NCBI RefSeq assembly: GCF_004124275.1
Contig: NZ_CP027218.1
Location: 1,491,501-1,555,500 of the forward strand
Direction of reading: 5' to 3'
Length of the DNA: 64,000 bases
Origin: Pseudomonas sp. DTU12.3
Lineage (GTDB): Bacteria; Pseudomonadota; Gammaproteobacteria; Pseudomonadales; Pseudomonadaceae
Below, in pieces: positions 9,037-17,004 of this stretch. Within the stretch, counting starts at the first letter, position 1; every line of letters starts with the position of its first letter. The position numbers and the translations under genes are program-made. The notes under the pieces were generated by a model. That model had not been told where the DNA came from. It saw nothing but the letters and a program-made list of their open reading frames with translations, and did not search any database.

Positions 9037-10143
9037 ATGAGTCTGCTGCTTGAACCCTTCACCCTACGCCAACTGACCCTCCCGAACCGCATCGCCGTCT
9101 CGCCGATGTGCCAGTACTCCAGCGTCGACGGCCTGGCCAACGACTGGCACCTGGTGCACCTCGGCAGCCGCGCGGTGGGCGGCGCCGGTCTGGTATTTAC
9201 CGAAGCCACGGCGGTCACTGCCGACGGGCGGATCACCGCCGAAGACCTTGGCCTGTGGAACGACGAACAGATTGAGCCGCTGCAACGCATCACCCGTTTC
9301 ATTACCTCCCAAGGCGCGGTCGCCGGCATTCAACTGGCCCACGCCGGGCGCAAGGCCAGCACCCATCGGCCTTGGCTCGGCAAGCATGGCAGCGTCAAAC
9401 CCGATGATGGCGGCTGGACCCCGGTCGGGCCTTCGCCGATTGCTTTTGACCCGCAACACACGCAACCGAAACAGCTCGATGAAGGGCAGATAGCCGACGT
9501 CATCCAGGCCTTTGTCGATGCCGCGAAACGCGCGCTCAAGGCCGGTTTCAGTGTGGCTGAGGTGCACGCGGCGCATGGTTATCTGCTGCATCAGTTTCTT
9601 TCTCCGCTGAGCAATCAACGGCGGGATCAGTACGGTGGTTCGTTTGAAAATCGTATTCGTCTGGTGCTGCAAGTGACGGAAGCGGTGCGGGCGGTTTGGC
9701 CGGAGGAGTTGCCGTTATTTGTTCGCGTGTCTGCCACCGACTGGGTGGAGGACGGCTGGAACCCTGATGAAACCGTGGAGCTGGCGCGACGCCTGCACAC
9801 CCTTGGCGCGGATCTTATCGACGTGTCGTCTGGCGGGACGGCGGCCAACGCCGAGATTCCGGTGGGGCCGGGTTATCAGACGCGCTTCGCCGAACGCGTA
9901 CGCAAAGAGTCAGGCATCGCCACCGGCACCGTGGGAATGATTACCGAGCCGGCGCAGGCCGAGCACATTCTGCGCACCTGTCAGGCCGACATCATCTTCC
10001 TCGCCCGCGAGCTGCTGCGTGATCCGTATTGGCCGCTGCATGCGGATGATGATCTCGGTGGACGCAAAGCGGTGTGGCCGGCGCAGTATCAGCGTGCGAC
10101 GCATCGGGATCAGCCGATTCATGAGTCTGATTTGCGCGATTGA
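9037..10143 (+). CDS. Old Yellow Enzyme family NADH:flavin oxidoreductase (XenA/YqjM type)
   Basis: A 368-residue FMN-dependent ene-reductase with a TIM-barrel fold. The N-terminus LPNRIAVSPMCQYSS carries the Cys typical of the thermophilic-like (YqjM/XenA) OYE subclass. HAGRKAS (about 107) and AAHGYLLHQFLSPLSNQRRDQYGGS (about 178-202) are the substrate- and flavin-binding motifs. Family members reduce activated C=C bonds and nitro or xenobiotic compounds; the physiological substrate here is unknown. Single gene, ATG at 9037 with GAGAGGTG upstream. Confidence 0.93.
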   Translation: MSLLLEPFTLRQLTLPNRIAVSPMCQYSSVDGLANDWHLVHLGSRAVGGAGLVFTEATAVTADGRITAEDLGLWNDEQIEPLQRITRFITSQGAVAGIQLAHAGRKASTHRPWLGKHGSVKPDDGGWTPVGPSPIAFDPQHTQPKQLDEGQIADVIQAFVDAAKRALKAGFSVAEVHAAHGYLLHQFLSPLSNQRRDQYGGSFENRIRLVLQVTEAVRAVWPEELPLFVRVSATDWVEDGWNPDETVELARRLHTLGADLIDVSSGGTAANAEIPVGPGYQTRFAERVRKESGIATGTVGMITEPAQAEHILRTCQADIIFLARELLRDPYWPLHADDDLGGRKAVWPAQYQRATHRDQPIHESDLRD

Positions 10144-10167
10144 TTGACGCTCCGTCACCAGCCAATA

Positions 10168-10200
10168 AAAAACCCGCCATTGAACCGGCGGGTTTTTTTT
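10168..10200 (+). terminator. Terminator after the OYE gene
   Basis: The stem AAACCCGCC / GGCGGGTTT with an ATTGAACC loop is followed by a long T run. It lies 25 bases after the stop codon. Confidence 0.92.
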
Positions 10201-10231
10201 CTGATTTCCTTGCGCTAATCCGCTGACATGC

Positions 10232-10324
10232 CCCCTGTAGGAGCTGCCGAAGGCTGCGATCTTTTGATTTTGCTTGTTAAAAACAAGATCAAAAGATCGC
10301 AGCCTTCGGCAGCTCCTACAGGGG
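10232..10324. repeat. REP pair, type B (TGTAGGAGCTGCCGAAGGCTGCGATC)
   Basis: Two inverted copies of the unit CTGTAGGAGCTGCCGAAGG followed by CTGCGATCTTTTGAT flank a short AT-rich loop. It lies between the convergent OYE and opgD genes. Other copies are at 18687, 21640 (single), 35288, 39049, 49222 and 58809. Confidence 0.93.
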
Positions 10325-10351
10325 ATGAGACCCCGTGTAGGCGCTACATCA

Positions 10352-11980
10352 TCAAGGATATTTACGCTTATCCGGCGCCGGCGGGAAGTACTGGTACAAC
10401 CAGGTCTCGCTCAACGTGCGGTCATTGGTGCGAATAAACAACCGCAGCTCCACCGGCTCAACACTGTCACTGGTCGGGTACCAGTCGAACAGAATCCGGT
10501 AACCCTTGATGTCATCCAGCACCAGTACGCTGAAATCCTGCACCTTGCCGTTCGAGCACGTCACCACCGGCTCGATGCCGGTGCCCTGCGGCAGTCGATC
10601 CAGACCACCACCGGTAAAGTCCACAGCAAAACGACGCGCCCATACCGGCGGGTAATGCTCGCCCGGTGCCCAGCCTTCGACGAAACCGCCCATGCCGGAA
10701 CGAGTCGCCTGCACTCGTGCCAACGGCGTGCTCACTGGCGGCAGTGCGCTCCAGTAGAGTTTGTAGCCATAGTTCAGCGAATCCCCGGCAGCCACCGGTT
10801 TTTTCGGTGTCCAGAACGCAACGATGTTGTCGAGCGTCTCGCCGGTCGTAGGAATTTCCAGCAGATCGATAGAGCCCTCGCCCCACGCGGTGGTCGGTTC
10901 TACCCACAGGCTCGGACGCTTGCTGTACCAATCGACGGTGTCCTGATAGTTGGCGAACTCATGGTCGGTCTGCACCAGACCGAAACCTTTCGGATCGGTA
11001 TCGGCAAACGCGTTGAATTGCAGGGTCGCCGGGTTGTTCAACGGTCGGCAGATCCACTCGCCGTTGCCGCGCCACATGGCCAGGCGATCCGAGTCGTGGA
11101 TTTGCGGGTGAATGGTGTCGCACATGCGGCGTTCGTGATTGCCGCAGCTGAACATGCTGGTCATCGGCGAGATGCCCAGTTGCTCGATGGCGGTGCGTGC
11201 ATTGATGTGCGCGTCGATCTCCATCACCACGCGCTCGGCCTGGCAATCGATGTCGAAGCGGTAAGCGCCGGTCGCACTCGGCGAATCGAGCAGGGCGTAG
11301 ACCACAAAGCGTGTAGCGTTCTTGTCCGGGGTCTCGAACCAGAATTTGGTGAAGTCAGGGAATTCTTCGCGTTTCTTGGCGTAAGTGTCGATCGCCAGGC
11401 CACGCGCGGAGAGGCCATATTGGCCAGTCGCATCCACTGCACGGAAATAACTGGCGCCGAGGAACGACACCACGTCGTGGCGATCGAGTTCCGGCGCCTT
11501 GAACAGCTTGAAGCCGGCAAAACCCAGATCGCCTTTCAACTGTTGAGTGTCGACCGAAGTGTTTTCATAGTTGAACAGCGCCGGACGGAAATGCACCTCT
11601 CGCGCGGTACGAGTCTTCGGGTCGACGCTGTACATGCGCACCGGCTGGCGGAAACCCATGCCGACGTGAAAGAACTGCACGTCCAGTTGGCCCTTGTTTT
11701 CCTTCCATAACGAATGCTCGCCGTCATAGCGGATCGCGTTGAAGTTTTGCGGGGTCATGGTCGCCAGCGTCGGCGGCAGCACCTGTTTTGTGTCCTGATA
11801 GGCACTGCCAGCGAGCTGCTTGGCCTGGCGCTTCAGGGCCTCGAAATCGAAGGCCTGCGCCTCGCCATCGGCGGCGCCACCATTGGCAGCCCAAGCACGC
11901 GTGGCCAACAGGCCGGTAGCCGAAAGACCGGTGTAAGCCGCAATGGCCATGGACGCTTTGAGCAAATTCCTGCGGTGCAT
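10352..11980 (-). CDS. opgD: Glucan biosynthesis protein D (osmoregulated periplasmic glucans)
   Basis: A 542-residue periplasmic protein of the OpgG/OpgD family, which shapes the linear backbone of osmoregulated periplasmic glucans. A twin-arginine signal ([21 protein letters not shown], cut after AWA) indicates Tat export, as expected for OpgD. The mature part runs [23 protein letters not shown] and the C-terminal [21 protein letters not shown]. The ATG at 11980 opens the Tat signal; the upstream in-frame extension is not needed. Encoded alone. Confidence 0.95.
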   Translation of the reverse strand: MHRRNLLKASMAIAAYTGLSATGLLATRAWAANGGAADGEAQAFDFEALKRQAKQLAGSAYQDTKQVLPPTLATMTPQNFNAIRYDGEHSLWKENKGQLDVQFFHVGMGFRQPVRMYSVDPKTRTAREVHFRPALFNYENTSVDTQQLKGDLGFAGFKLFKAPELDRHDVVSFLGASYFRAVDATGQYGLSARGLAIDTYAKKREEFPDFTKFWFETPDKNATRFVVYALLDSPSATGAYRFDIDCQAERVVMEIDAHINARTAIEQLGISPMTSMFSCGNHERRMCDTIHPQIHDSDRLAMWRGNGEWICRPLNNPATLQFNAFADTDPKGFGLVQTDHEFANYQDTVDWYSKRPSLWVEPTTAWGEGSIDLLEIPTTGETLDNIVAFWTPKKPVAAGDSLNYGYKLYWSALPPVSTPLARVQATRSGMGGFVEGWAPGEHYPPVWARRFAVDFTGGGLDRLPQGTGIEPVVTCSNGKVQDFSVLVLDDIKGYRILFDWYPTSDSVEPVELRLFIRTNDRTLSETWLYQYFPPAPDKRKYP

Positions 11981-12383
11981 AAATACAACCTGTCGTGTGC
12001 AATCCCGCGCCTTTCCTGGCACGTGCTGGATCAGAAATAACGGTTCGGACAAGCCTTCGGCCAAACGCAACGGACTATAAACAGATGCCCGCTAGCTTAA
12101 ACGGTTCGCTCGAATTGCAAAATTCGTTGATTCACTGCCCGAGGGTGTCAATGAAACAAGACATGTCGGTTAAAAATCTGACAGGAACTTCTGATTTACA
12201 CGGCATATCTGCTTTTCTCGACTAATTACTCTAAAAACCGCTTTTCAGCGCCGAATTAATTTCTATTCTATGGGCATGACCGGCGCGATCCATTTGGCCG
12301 GCAGGGCACACGGCGCTGCTGTAAGGGGCAGGGCGATGTGATGGTTAAGCAGTTCTTTGACGTATTCGAGAAGGACATCGTCC
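11981..12383. other. 403-base region with no gene between opgD and the small 61-residue gene
   Basis: It holds the upstream region of opgD and marks the start of the accessory segment. The stretch from about 12100 to 12270 is visibly more AT-rich than the surroundings (TTAATTTCTATTCTATGG). No convincing coding frame, RNA gene or repeat was seen. Confidence 0.5.
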
Positions 12384-12569
12384 ATGGCAAAAATACAAGG
12401 CATCACCGACATGCTGGGCATCTTTCCCTGCCTGGGCAGCGGCCGCAAAAGACGTCGACTCAGCTCTGACGAACTGAAACTGGTGGAGCGTTATCGAGAG
12501 CTTTCGGAGAGTGACCGGATTGCGATGCGGTATCTGGTGGATGCGATGCGGAGTGTTTCGCGGTTTTGA
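12384..12569 (+). CDS. Small conserved hypothetical protein (61 aa)
   Basis: A 61-residue protein starting MAKIQGITDMLGIFPCLG, with a basic patch GRKRRRLSSDELKLVERYRELSES and the tail DRIAMRYLVDAM. The C-terminal half resembles the helix that often follows Cro/CI-type HTH domains (ERYRxLSExDRxAM), but no full HTH is present. AAGGA lies about 9 bases before the ATG. No function can be assigned. It lies at the left edge of the accessory island. Confidence 0.6.
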   Translation: MAKIQGITDMLGIFPCLGSGRKRRRLSSDELKLVERYRELSESDRIAMRYLVDAMRSVSRF

Positions 12570-12607
12570 GTGAGGTGTGAAGTAACCAGCCGTCCTTTAC
12601 GGCTGGT

Positions 12608-12898
12608 TCACCAATCCCGCGATCGTTCTGCCCGCTGGTGCAGAACACGAAGTATTTGAATGCGACCGTGCATCAACCGGTAGGGGGCAATGAATGGATA
12701 GCGAGTCATCACCAACTCTCGAATATCGGGGGCGACCGACGGCCTCCCTGATCCAGGAAATTGTTCAAGTTGACGAAACGTTTTAAGAATCGAATTGATG
12801 ATTTCTAAGGAGCCCTCTGAACCTAAAAGGCCTTGGTAGTACTCATGGATAACATCGAGATCATTTTCAGCCCTTTTTGTCAGTACTACGTTCGGCAC
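12608..12898 (-). CDS. parE: RelE/ParE family toxin of a type II toxin-antitoxin pair
   Basis: A 96-residue protein with the ParE/RelE pattern: LTKRAENDLDVIHEYY, FRQLEQFPGSGRPS, IRELVMTRYPFIAPYR, and the final strand IQILRVLHQRAERSRDW. ParE members poison DNA gyrase and RelE members cut mRNA; the sequence looks closer to ParE. Its start overlaps the last 32 bases of the antitoxin gene upstream, so the pair is one transcript with the antitoxin first. Confidence 0.88.
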   Translation of the reverse strand: MPNVVLTKRAENDLDVIHEYYQGLLGSEGSLEIINSILKTFRQLEQFPGSGRPSVAPDIRELVMTRYPFIAPYRLMHGRIQILRVLHQRAERSRDW

Positions 12899-13124
12899 GT
12901 TTTGCCCACTTAGCCTTCACGGCATCCAGATCGGTGAGATTTCCAGCATCGGCATCTGCAATACCTTCGCTGATAGCTTGTAGATGCCATGACTCGGCTT
13001 CTACGTATCGAACCAGTGCACGCTTGAGATGGTATTGACGGTCTCTGTCCGTTGCCGCAGCCAGTTCATCCAGCTGCTGTGCCAACAATTCTTCGACGCG
13101 GAAAGATAGAACTGGCGAGGCCAT
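12867..13124 (-). CDS. Ribbon-helix-helix antitoxin partner of ParE-like toxin
   Basis: An 85-residue protein. The N-terminal MASPVLSFRVEELLAQQLDELAAATDRDRQYHLKRAL fits a CopG/ParD-type ribbon-helix-helix DNA-binding fold. The acidic C-terminal part (ISEGIADADAGNLTDLDAVKAKW) is of the kind that wraps the toxin. It lies directly before the toxin with a 32-base overlap. Members usually repress their own operon; a repeat array that could be the operator is just upstream at 13138-13162. Confidence 0.87.
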   Translation of the reverse strand: MASPVLSFRVEELLAQQLDELAAATDRDRQYHLKRALVRYVEAESWHLQAISEGIADADAGNLTDLDAVKAKWAKRAERSTDKKG

Positions 13125-13137
13125 GTCAGAATTCCTA

Positions 13138-13162
13138 TGTATACGTTGTAAACGACGTAAAC
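13138..13162 (-). promoter_or_regulatory. Putative operator/promoter of the toxin-antitoxin operon
   Basis: Two 9-base direct repeats (GTTGTAAAC, GACGTAAAC) at 13145-13162 abut TGTATA, which reads TATACA as a possible -10 on the minus strand. The position, 14-38 bases before the antitoxin ATG, suits an RHH-dimer operator. No good -35 is seen. Confidence 0.45.
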
Positions 13163-13327
13163 ACCCTAGGCTGCTGCCAGAGCTTCGTCAACCAGTGAGC
13201 GTGCGACAGTCCAAGAAAACTGTAGCGGGCCAGAGCGGAACGAAGCGTCGAGATGTGTTGCGAAATGCTTGGCGCAACACTCTGACGTCAGAATCGACGC
13301 CAGAGATAGACCAGTTTTGACGAGGAA

Positions 13328-13834
13328 TTAGTTACAAGTCCCCTGAACTGGGAATGGCCGCTGTCCGTTTATCAACTCTGGAACATCCCGCCATTTGACC
13401 CACGCCTGCTGTTGCCAGTGCAGCAGGGGCACGGTGACACCTGCCCAATGCATCGAACTCAGGCTCGGGTGGTTTTCCTCTGGACTTGAATGGTTTTCGC
13501 GCATCATCGGGATGACTTCATGGCTCAGCCACTGGCGCAGGTAGCGGTTTTCCGGGACGACGTGATGGACGAGCAGGGCGAACAGGCCAGACTCGCTGAC
13601 CATCGCGCAATCGATGATTTCGCCGTCCTTGCGCAGGAAGACATTGCGACGCTGGTCGGGATCGAGTTTCAGGGTGAGGCGTTCGTTCAGCGGATAGCCC
13701 ATCAAGCGACCGAGATCCTGAACGCAGAACCAGGCTTCGTGGTCTTGCATGAAGGCGTGGAGGAAGCGGTTATGGCGGGTGAAGACTGTGGGGGTGAAGT
13801 GCGAGTGTGTTTCAGCTGAATTTGACGTGTGCAT
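13328..13834 (-). CDS. Bro-N domain phage-type antirepressor
   Basis: A 168-residue protein with a Bro-N domain: FTRHNRFLHAFMQDHEAWFCVQDLGRLMGYPLNERLTLKLDPDQ, then MVSESGLFALLVHHVVPENRYLRQWLSHEVIPMMR (the typical serine-glycine-lysine/arginine-tryptophan end of Bro-N). There is no KilA-C or ANT domain after it, only a short tail. The ATG at 13834 is chosen for the GGAG 7 bases before it; the frame is also open upstream to 13933. In prophages such proteins relieve repression. No other phage genes are nearby, so it is a stand-alone remnant or cargo. Confidence 0.82.
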   Translation of the reverse strand: MHTSNSAETHSHFTPTVFTRHNRFLHAFMQDHEAWFCVQDLGRLMGYPLNERLTLKLDPDQRRNVFLRKDGEIIDCAMVSESGLFALLVHHVVPENRYLRQWLSHEVIPMMRENHSSPEENHPSLSSMHWAGVTVPLLHWQQQAWVKWRDVPELINGQRPFPVQGTCN

Positions 13835-13926
13835 TTCTGACTCCATGTTGAAATGAGAGTCGCCACGAATCCTTCGAAAGATTTGGGTGGCGAACCGTGC
13901 GGCGTTCGAAGTCGGAACATTCTCGA

Positions 13927-14025
13927 TCAACATGTAAGCCGAGAGGCCCGCGCCACACGGCCCGCCATAAAGCGAAACTGACAGACAGAAATGCCTGGGT
14001 TTCTATGGTGGGCGCAGAGCGTCAT
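13927..14025 (-). CDS. Short leader ORF before the antirepressor (32 aa)
   Basis: Starts with ATG at 14025 and reads MTLCAHHRNPGISVC, then QFRFMAGRVARASRLTC. Its TGA lies within the ATG region of the longer antirepressor frame (13931-13933). From memory, the ending VCQFRFMAGRVARASRLTC recurs in front of antirepressor/Icd-like genes of P4- and P1-type prophages, where it belongs to the immunity leader. That recollection needs a database check. The peptide or its translation may be regulatory. Confidence 0.5.
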   Translation of the reverse strand: MTLCAHHRNPGISVCQFRFMAGRVARASRLTC

Positions 14026-14046
14026 GTTGATGATGTCCCGGCTTCG

Positions 14047-14078
14047 ACCCCGGATCGCTGAATTAACAGCGACGGGAT
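14047..14078 (-). ncRNA. Strong hairpin in antirepressor leader, possible C4-type antisense element
   Basis: On the minus strand AUCCCG-UCGCUG-UUAAUU-CAGCGA-UC-CGGGGU forms two stacked 6-bp stems with a 6-base loop. With the 7-bp hairpin at 14101-14127 it gives a two-stem-loop arrangement ahead of the leader ORF, recalling the C4 antisense RNA of phages P1/P4. Loop-target complementarity was not convincingly found by eye, so the assignment is tentative. Confidence 0.3.
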
Positions 14079-14100
14079 AAAGCCTATCGGTCAGACGCTT

Positions 14101-14127
14101 GCGGCGACAAGTCTACCCTTTCGCCGC
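14101..14127 (-). ncRNA. Hairpin GCGGCGA/TCGCCGC in antirepressor leader
   Basis: A perfect 7-bp stem (GCGGCGA / TCGCCGC) with a 13-base loop, 23 bases upstream of the second hairpin on the minus strand. Part of the same possible leader RNA. Confidence 0.35.
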
Positions 14128-14316
14128 ACAGCGTAGGAAATGGGGCTTTTTCAGGAAGGCTGCGTCTGTAGGAAATGCCTGTTTTTGCATTGGCGTCAGC
14201 GAGACCGCCCCTAACCAGTGTGTTTTCCGTTATTTGTTTGAATCTTGCGCATCGCTGCCGATGCTCGGCCCTTGGTTTCAGGGTTCAAAGGATTGTTACG
14301 AATAAAGGAGAATTCA

Positions 14317-14898
14317 ATGAAGGTGTCTCTCAAGCAGATCAACGGCCCATGGGATCAGGGCTGGGTGCTGGACAAACACATGGTAAGTAGTACCTTTCTT
14401 GGCAACGATGATCGCGGACATCCCTGCTTCGATAATCAGCGTACTGAGATTGGTGAGGCGACCTACCAGCTCAAATACCAGAAGGATTGGACTCAGGTTA
14501 GTCCACTTGCCCAGGCGGTAGCGACAAATGTGTTCCCAAAACTGAATCAGGTAGGGTTTGTAGTGCCTATGCCCGCTTCAAATATTCGTCAGCGACAACC
14601 GGTAACTGAAGTTGCTCTGGCGTTAGGACGAATTATCGGTCGGCCGGTTTTCACGGATTTGCTTCGAAAAGCGACCACGGGAAAGTCGCTCAAGGATTTA
14701 CATTCCAAAGCCGATAAGGTTGCCGCGATTGGAGACAGTTTCAGCGTCAATGATGAAATCACCACCGATGGAAGCTGGAATGTTTTGGTTGTAGATGATT
14801 TGTTTGATAGCGGGGCGTCGATGGACGCGGCCTGCGCTGTTCTGCGTAAATACCCGAAGGTAGGGAAAATTTACGTCGCAGCGCTAACTTGGAAGTGA
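14317..14898 (+). CDS. Phosphoribosyltransferase-fold protein paired with a SLOG protein
   Basis: A 193-residue protein. The C-terminal WNVLVVDDLFDSGASMDAAC (about 159-178) is the PRPP-binding signature of type I phosphoribosyltransferases. FVVPMPASNIRQRQPVTEVALALG upstream resembles the ComF-type segment, but the ComF zinc finger is absent. The N-terminal 70 residues (PWDQGWVLDKHMVSSTFLG, GEATYQLKYQKDW) form a family-specific region. AAAGGAG lies 6 bases before the ATG. Codon and base use are more AT-rich than the flanking core genes. The SLOG gene starts 5 bases after the stop. No catalytic role is assigned. Confidence 0.78.
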   Translation: MKVSLKQINGPWDQGWVLDKHMVSSTFLGNDDRGHPCFDNQRTEIGEATYQLKYQKDWTQVSPLAQAVATNVFPKLNQVGFVVPMPASNIRQRQPVTEVALALGRIIGRPVFTDLLRKATTGKSLKDLHSKADKVAAIGDSFSVNDEITTDGSWNVLVVDDLFDSGASMDAACAVLRKYPKVGKIYVAALTWK

Positions 14899-14903
14899 AC
14901 TCA

Positions 14904-15461
14904 ATGACGACTGTATTTATTGCTGGCTCTATCAACATCAAGAACCTTGATCCGAAGGTAAAAGAGCGTATCAATAATATTGTGGCGTCTGAGTTTGAAG
15001 TGGTGGTTGGGGATGCAGGTGGCGCCGATACCTCCATTCAGCAGTACCTGCTGAGTCTCGAACGATCCAGAACCACGGTGTTCTGCAGCGGTTCGGCACC
15101 GAGGAATAACCTTGGGAAATGGCCCGCCAGAACAGTCGACTCCAAACATTCGAAAGGGTCGAGAGCTTTCTTCACCGAGAAAGACGTCGTCATGGCCGAA
15201 GCAGCCGACTACGGCTTGATGATCTGGGACGCGAAGAGCACCGGCACGCTCAGCAACGTCATTGAATTGTTGTCGAGAAAGAAGAAGTCGCTTGTTTTCG
15301 TCAACAAGGAAAAGGAATTCAAAGTGGTCGGAGACGTGAGTCAGCTCGAAGAGTTGATTACTTTCATGTCCGATCACGCCAAGCAAAAAGCCAATGAAAA
15401 AATCAAATTGTTCGACCGTATTTCCCTGTTGAAGCACGATCAGGCAGAGCTTTCTTTTTGA
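14904..15461 (+). CDS. SLOG-superfamily (DprA/LOG-like) nucleotide-sensor protein
   Basis: A 185-residue protein with a Rossmann-like SLOG signature: VFIAGSINIKNLDPKVKERI at the start, VVVGDAGGADTSIQQYL (about 33-49) as the GG-x-D nucleotide-binding motif, and EAADYGLMIWDAKSTGTLSNVIELL (about 98-122) as the acidic/GT motif. SLOG proteins bind or process nucleotides and often sit in conflict systems. It is co-transcribed with the phosphoribosyltransferase, 5 bases apart. An in-frame TTG at 14889 is an alternative start. The C-terminus is helical (about 145-180). The ligand is unknown. Confidence 0.75.
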   Translation: MTTVFIAGSINIKNLDPKVKERINNIVASEFEVVVGDAGGADTSIQQYLLSLERSRTTVFCSGSAPRNNLGKWPARTVDSKHSKGSRAFFTEKDVVMAEAADYGLMIWDAKSTGTLSNVIELLSRKKKSLVFVNKEKEFKVVGDVSQLEELITFMSDHAKQKANEKIKLFDRISLLKHDQAELSF

Positions 15462-15483
15462 TGGTTTTTCTCGGTTTTCCTGA

Positions 15484-15510
15484 ACCCCGGCACCTTGTCG
15501 GTGCCGGGAT
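15484..15510. terminator. Hairpin between the SLOG gene and the convergent permease gene
   Basis: CCCGGCACC-TTGT-CGGTGCCGGG makes a strong stem located between two convergent stop codons. There is no proper T run on the plus strand; on the minus strand the arms are preceded by TTTTGAT. It probably acts as a barrier for both directions. Confidence 0.5.
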
Positions 15511-15519
15511 CAAAAGCTC

Positions 15520-17004
15520 TTAGCGACTCACTTTCCAAGCATCCCCAGCCGGCGCCTTGCCGTGGTCATACGGCTTGCCAATCCACATATAAACCAGCCC
15601 CAAGCCAATCACGATCGCAGTACTCAACACCATCGCATAGTTCACATACCAAGCCGCATCCGGCGTACGTGGCCAGGCCATGTTGATGATTGCGCCAACG
15701 CCGTACACCAGCGCGCCGATGTTCACCGGCCAGCCCCATGCGCCGAGGGTGAATTTGCCGCTCGGTTTCCAGCCTTTGCTGCGGGCGTACAGCGCGGCCA
15801 GCACGATCATCTGGAAGGCGAGATAGATGCCGATGGCGGCGAAGCTGACGATGGTGGCCACGGCGTCTTGCAGGAAGAAACCGAGGGCGATGATCAGCGC
15901 CGGCAGGACGCCGGACACGAACAGTGCGGCAACCGGTACTTGGGTTGTAGGAGAAATCTTTTTCAGCAGTCGGCTGCCGATGACCATTTCGTCGCGAGCG
16001 TAGGAGTACAGCAGACGGCTCGCCGCTGCTTGCAGGCTGATGACGCAGGAGATGAAGGAAATCATCACCACGCCCATCACCACTTTCGAACCGACCGGGC
16101 CGAAGGCGTTGTTGAGGATGGTGGTGACCGGGTCTTTGTCGGTGCCGTTGATCACCGCTTGCATGTCCGGCACGGCGAGGATCAGCGCCAGGCAGGCGAA
16201 CATCGCCGCGATGCCGCCGATGTAGATGGTCATGCGCATGGCCACCGGGATTTTTGCGCTCGGGTTCGGGGTTTCTTCGGCGACGTCGCCGCAGGCCTCG
16301 AAGCCGTAGTAGAGGAACATCCCCGCCAACGACGCGGTGAGGAACGCCGGCAGGTACGAGCCGTCGACGCTGATGTCGAAGGTGTTGAACAGCACGCTCA
16401 GCGGCTGATGGCGTTCGAACACCAGCAGGTAGACGCCGACGATCACCGCGCCAACCAGTTCGCAGAGGAAGCCGAACATGGCGATGCGCGCCAGCACTTT
16501 GGTGCCGCTGAGGTTGACCAGTGTGGCGAACAGGGTCAGCACCAGGGCGATGACGATGTTGGTGTTGTTGCTTGGCTCGAAACCGAGCATGGCGGCCAGG
16601 TACGGGCCAGCGCCGACAGCAACGGCAGCGATGGTCACGCAGAGGGCGATGGAGTAGATCCAGCCGACCATCCATGCCCATTTTTTACCGACCAAGCGGC
16701 GTGCCCAGGGGTAGACGCCGCCGGAAATCGGGAACTGCGAAACCACTTCGCCGAAGATCAGGCACACCAGCAACTGGCCGCAACCGACCAGCAAGTAGGC
16801 CCAGAACATCGGTGGGCCGCCAGCGGCGAGGCACAGGCCGAAGAGGGTATAAACCCCTACGACCGGTGACAGATAGGTGAATCCCAAAGCGAAGTTTTCC
16901 CACAGGCTCATGCTGCGGTTGAAGTTCGAGGTGTAGCCCAGTTTGCGCAGTTGTTCGGCATCGCTGTCGGCAACGGCTGCGGCGAGATCGGGTGAGGAAC
17001 TCAT
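15520..17004 (-). CDS. APC-superfamily amino acid/polyamine permease
   Basis: A 494-residue inner-membrane transporter with about 12 hydrophobic segments. The start of the membrane domain, SLWENFALGFTYLSPVVGVYTLFGLCLAAGG, and FPISGGVYPWARRLVGKKW (about 92-110) are typical of the ACT/APC amino-acid transporters. As the last gene of a minus-strand polyamine/GABA locus, its likely substrate is GABA or a related amine or amino acid; this is inferred from position only. A type A REP pair separates it from the dehydrogenase upstream. Confidence 0.88.
   Translation of the reverse strand: MSSSPDLAAAVADSDAEQLRKLGYTSNFNRSMSLWENFALGFTYLSPVVGVYTLFGLCLAAGGPPMFWAYLLVGCGQLLVCLIFGEVVSQFPISGGVYPWARRLVGKKWAWMVGWIYSIALCVTIAAVAVGAGPYLAAMLGFEPSNNTNIVIALVLTLFATLVNLSGTKVLARIAMFGFLCELVGAVIVGVYLLVFERHQPLSVLFNTFDISVDGSYLPAFLTASLAGMFLYYGFEACGDVAEETPNPSAKIPVAMRMTIYIGGIAAMFACLALILAVPDMQAVINGTDKDPVTTILNNAFGPVGSKVVMGVVMISFISCVISLQAAASRLLYSYARDEMVIGSRLLKKISPTTQVPVAALFVSGVLPALIIALGFFLQDAVATIVSFAAIGIYLAFQMIVLAALYARSKGWKPSGKFTLGAWGWPVNIGALVYGVGAIINMAWPRTPDAAWYVNYAMVLSTAIVIGLGLVYMWIGKPYDHGKAPAGDAWKVSR

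Larger units (their letters stand above)
13835..14316. other. 482-base leader region between the antirepressor and the PRTase-SLOG operon
   Basis: No long gene. On the minus strand, leading into the antirepressor, it holds a 66-codon open frame without ATG (14084-14284, containing CGERVDLSPQASDR), two strong hairpins (14101-14127 and 14047-14078) and a 32-codon leader ORF (13927-14025). On the plus strand its right end must hold the promoter of the 14317 gene. An inverted repeat is at 14249-14264 (GCATCG-CTGC-CGATGC). Confidence 0.65.

Noticed and set aside
13328..14316. A larger prophage around the antirepressor
   Set aside because: No integrase, capsid, tail or lysis genes and no att-type repeats were found within the window.
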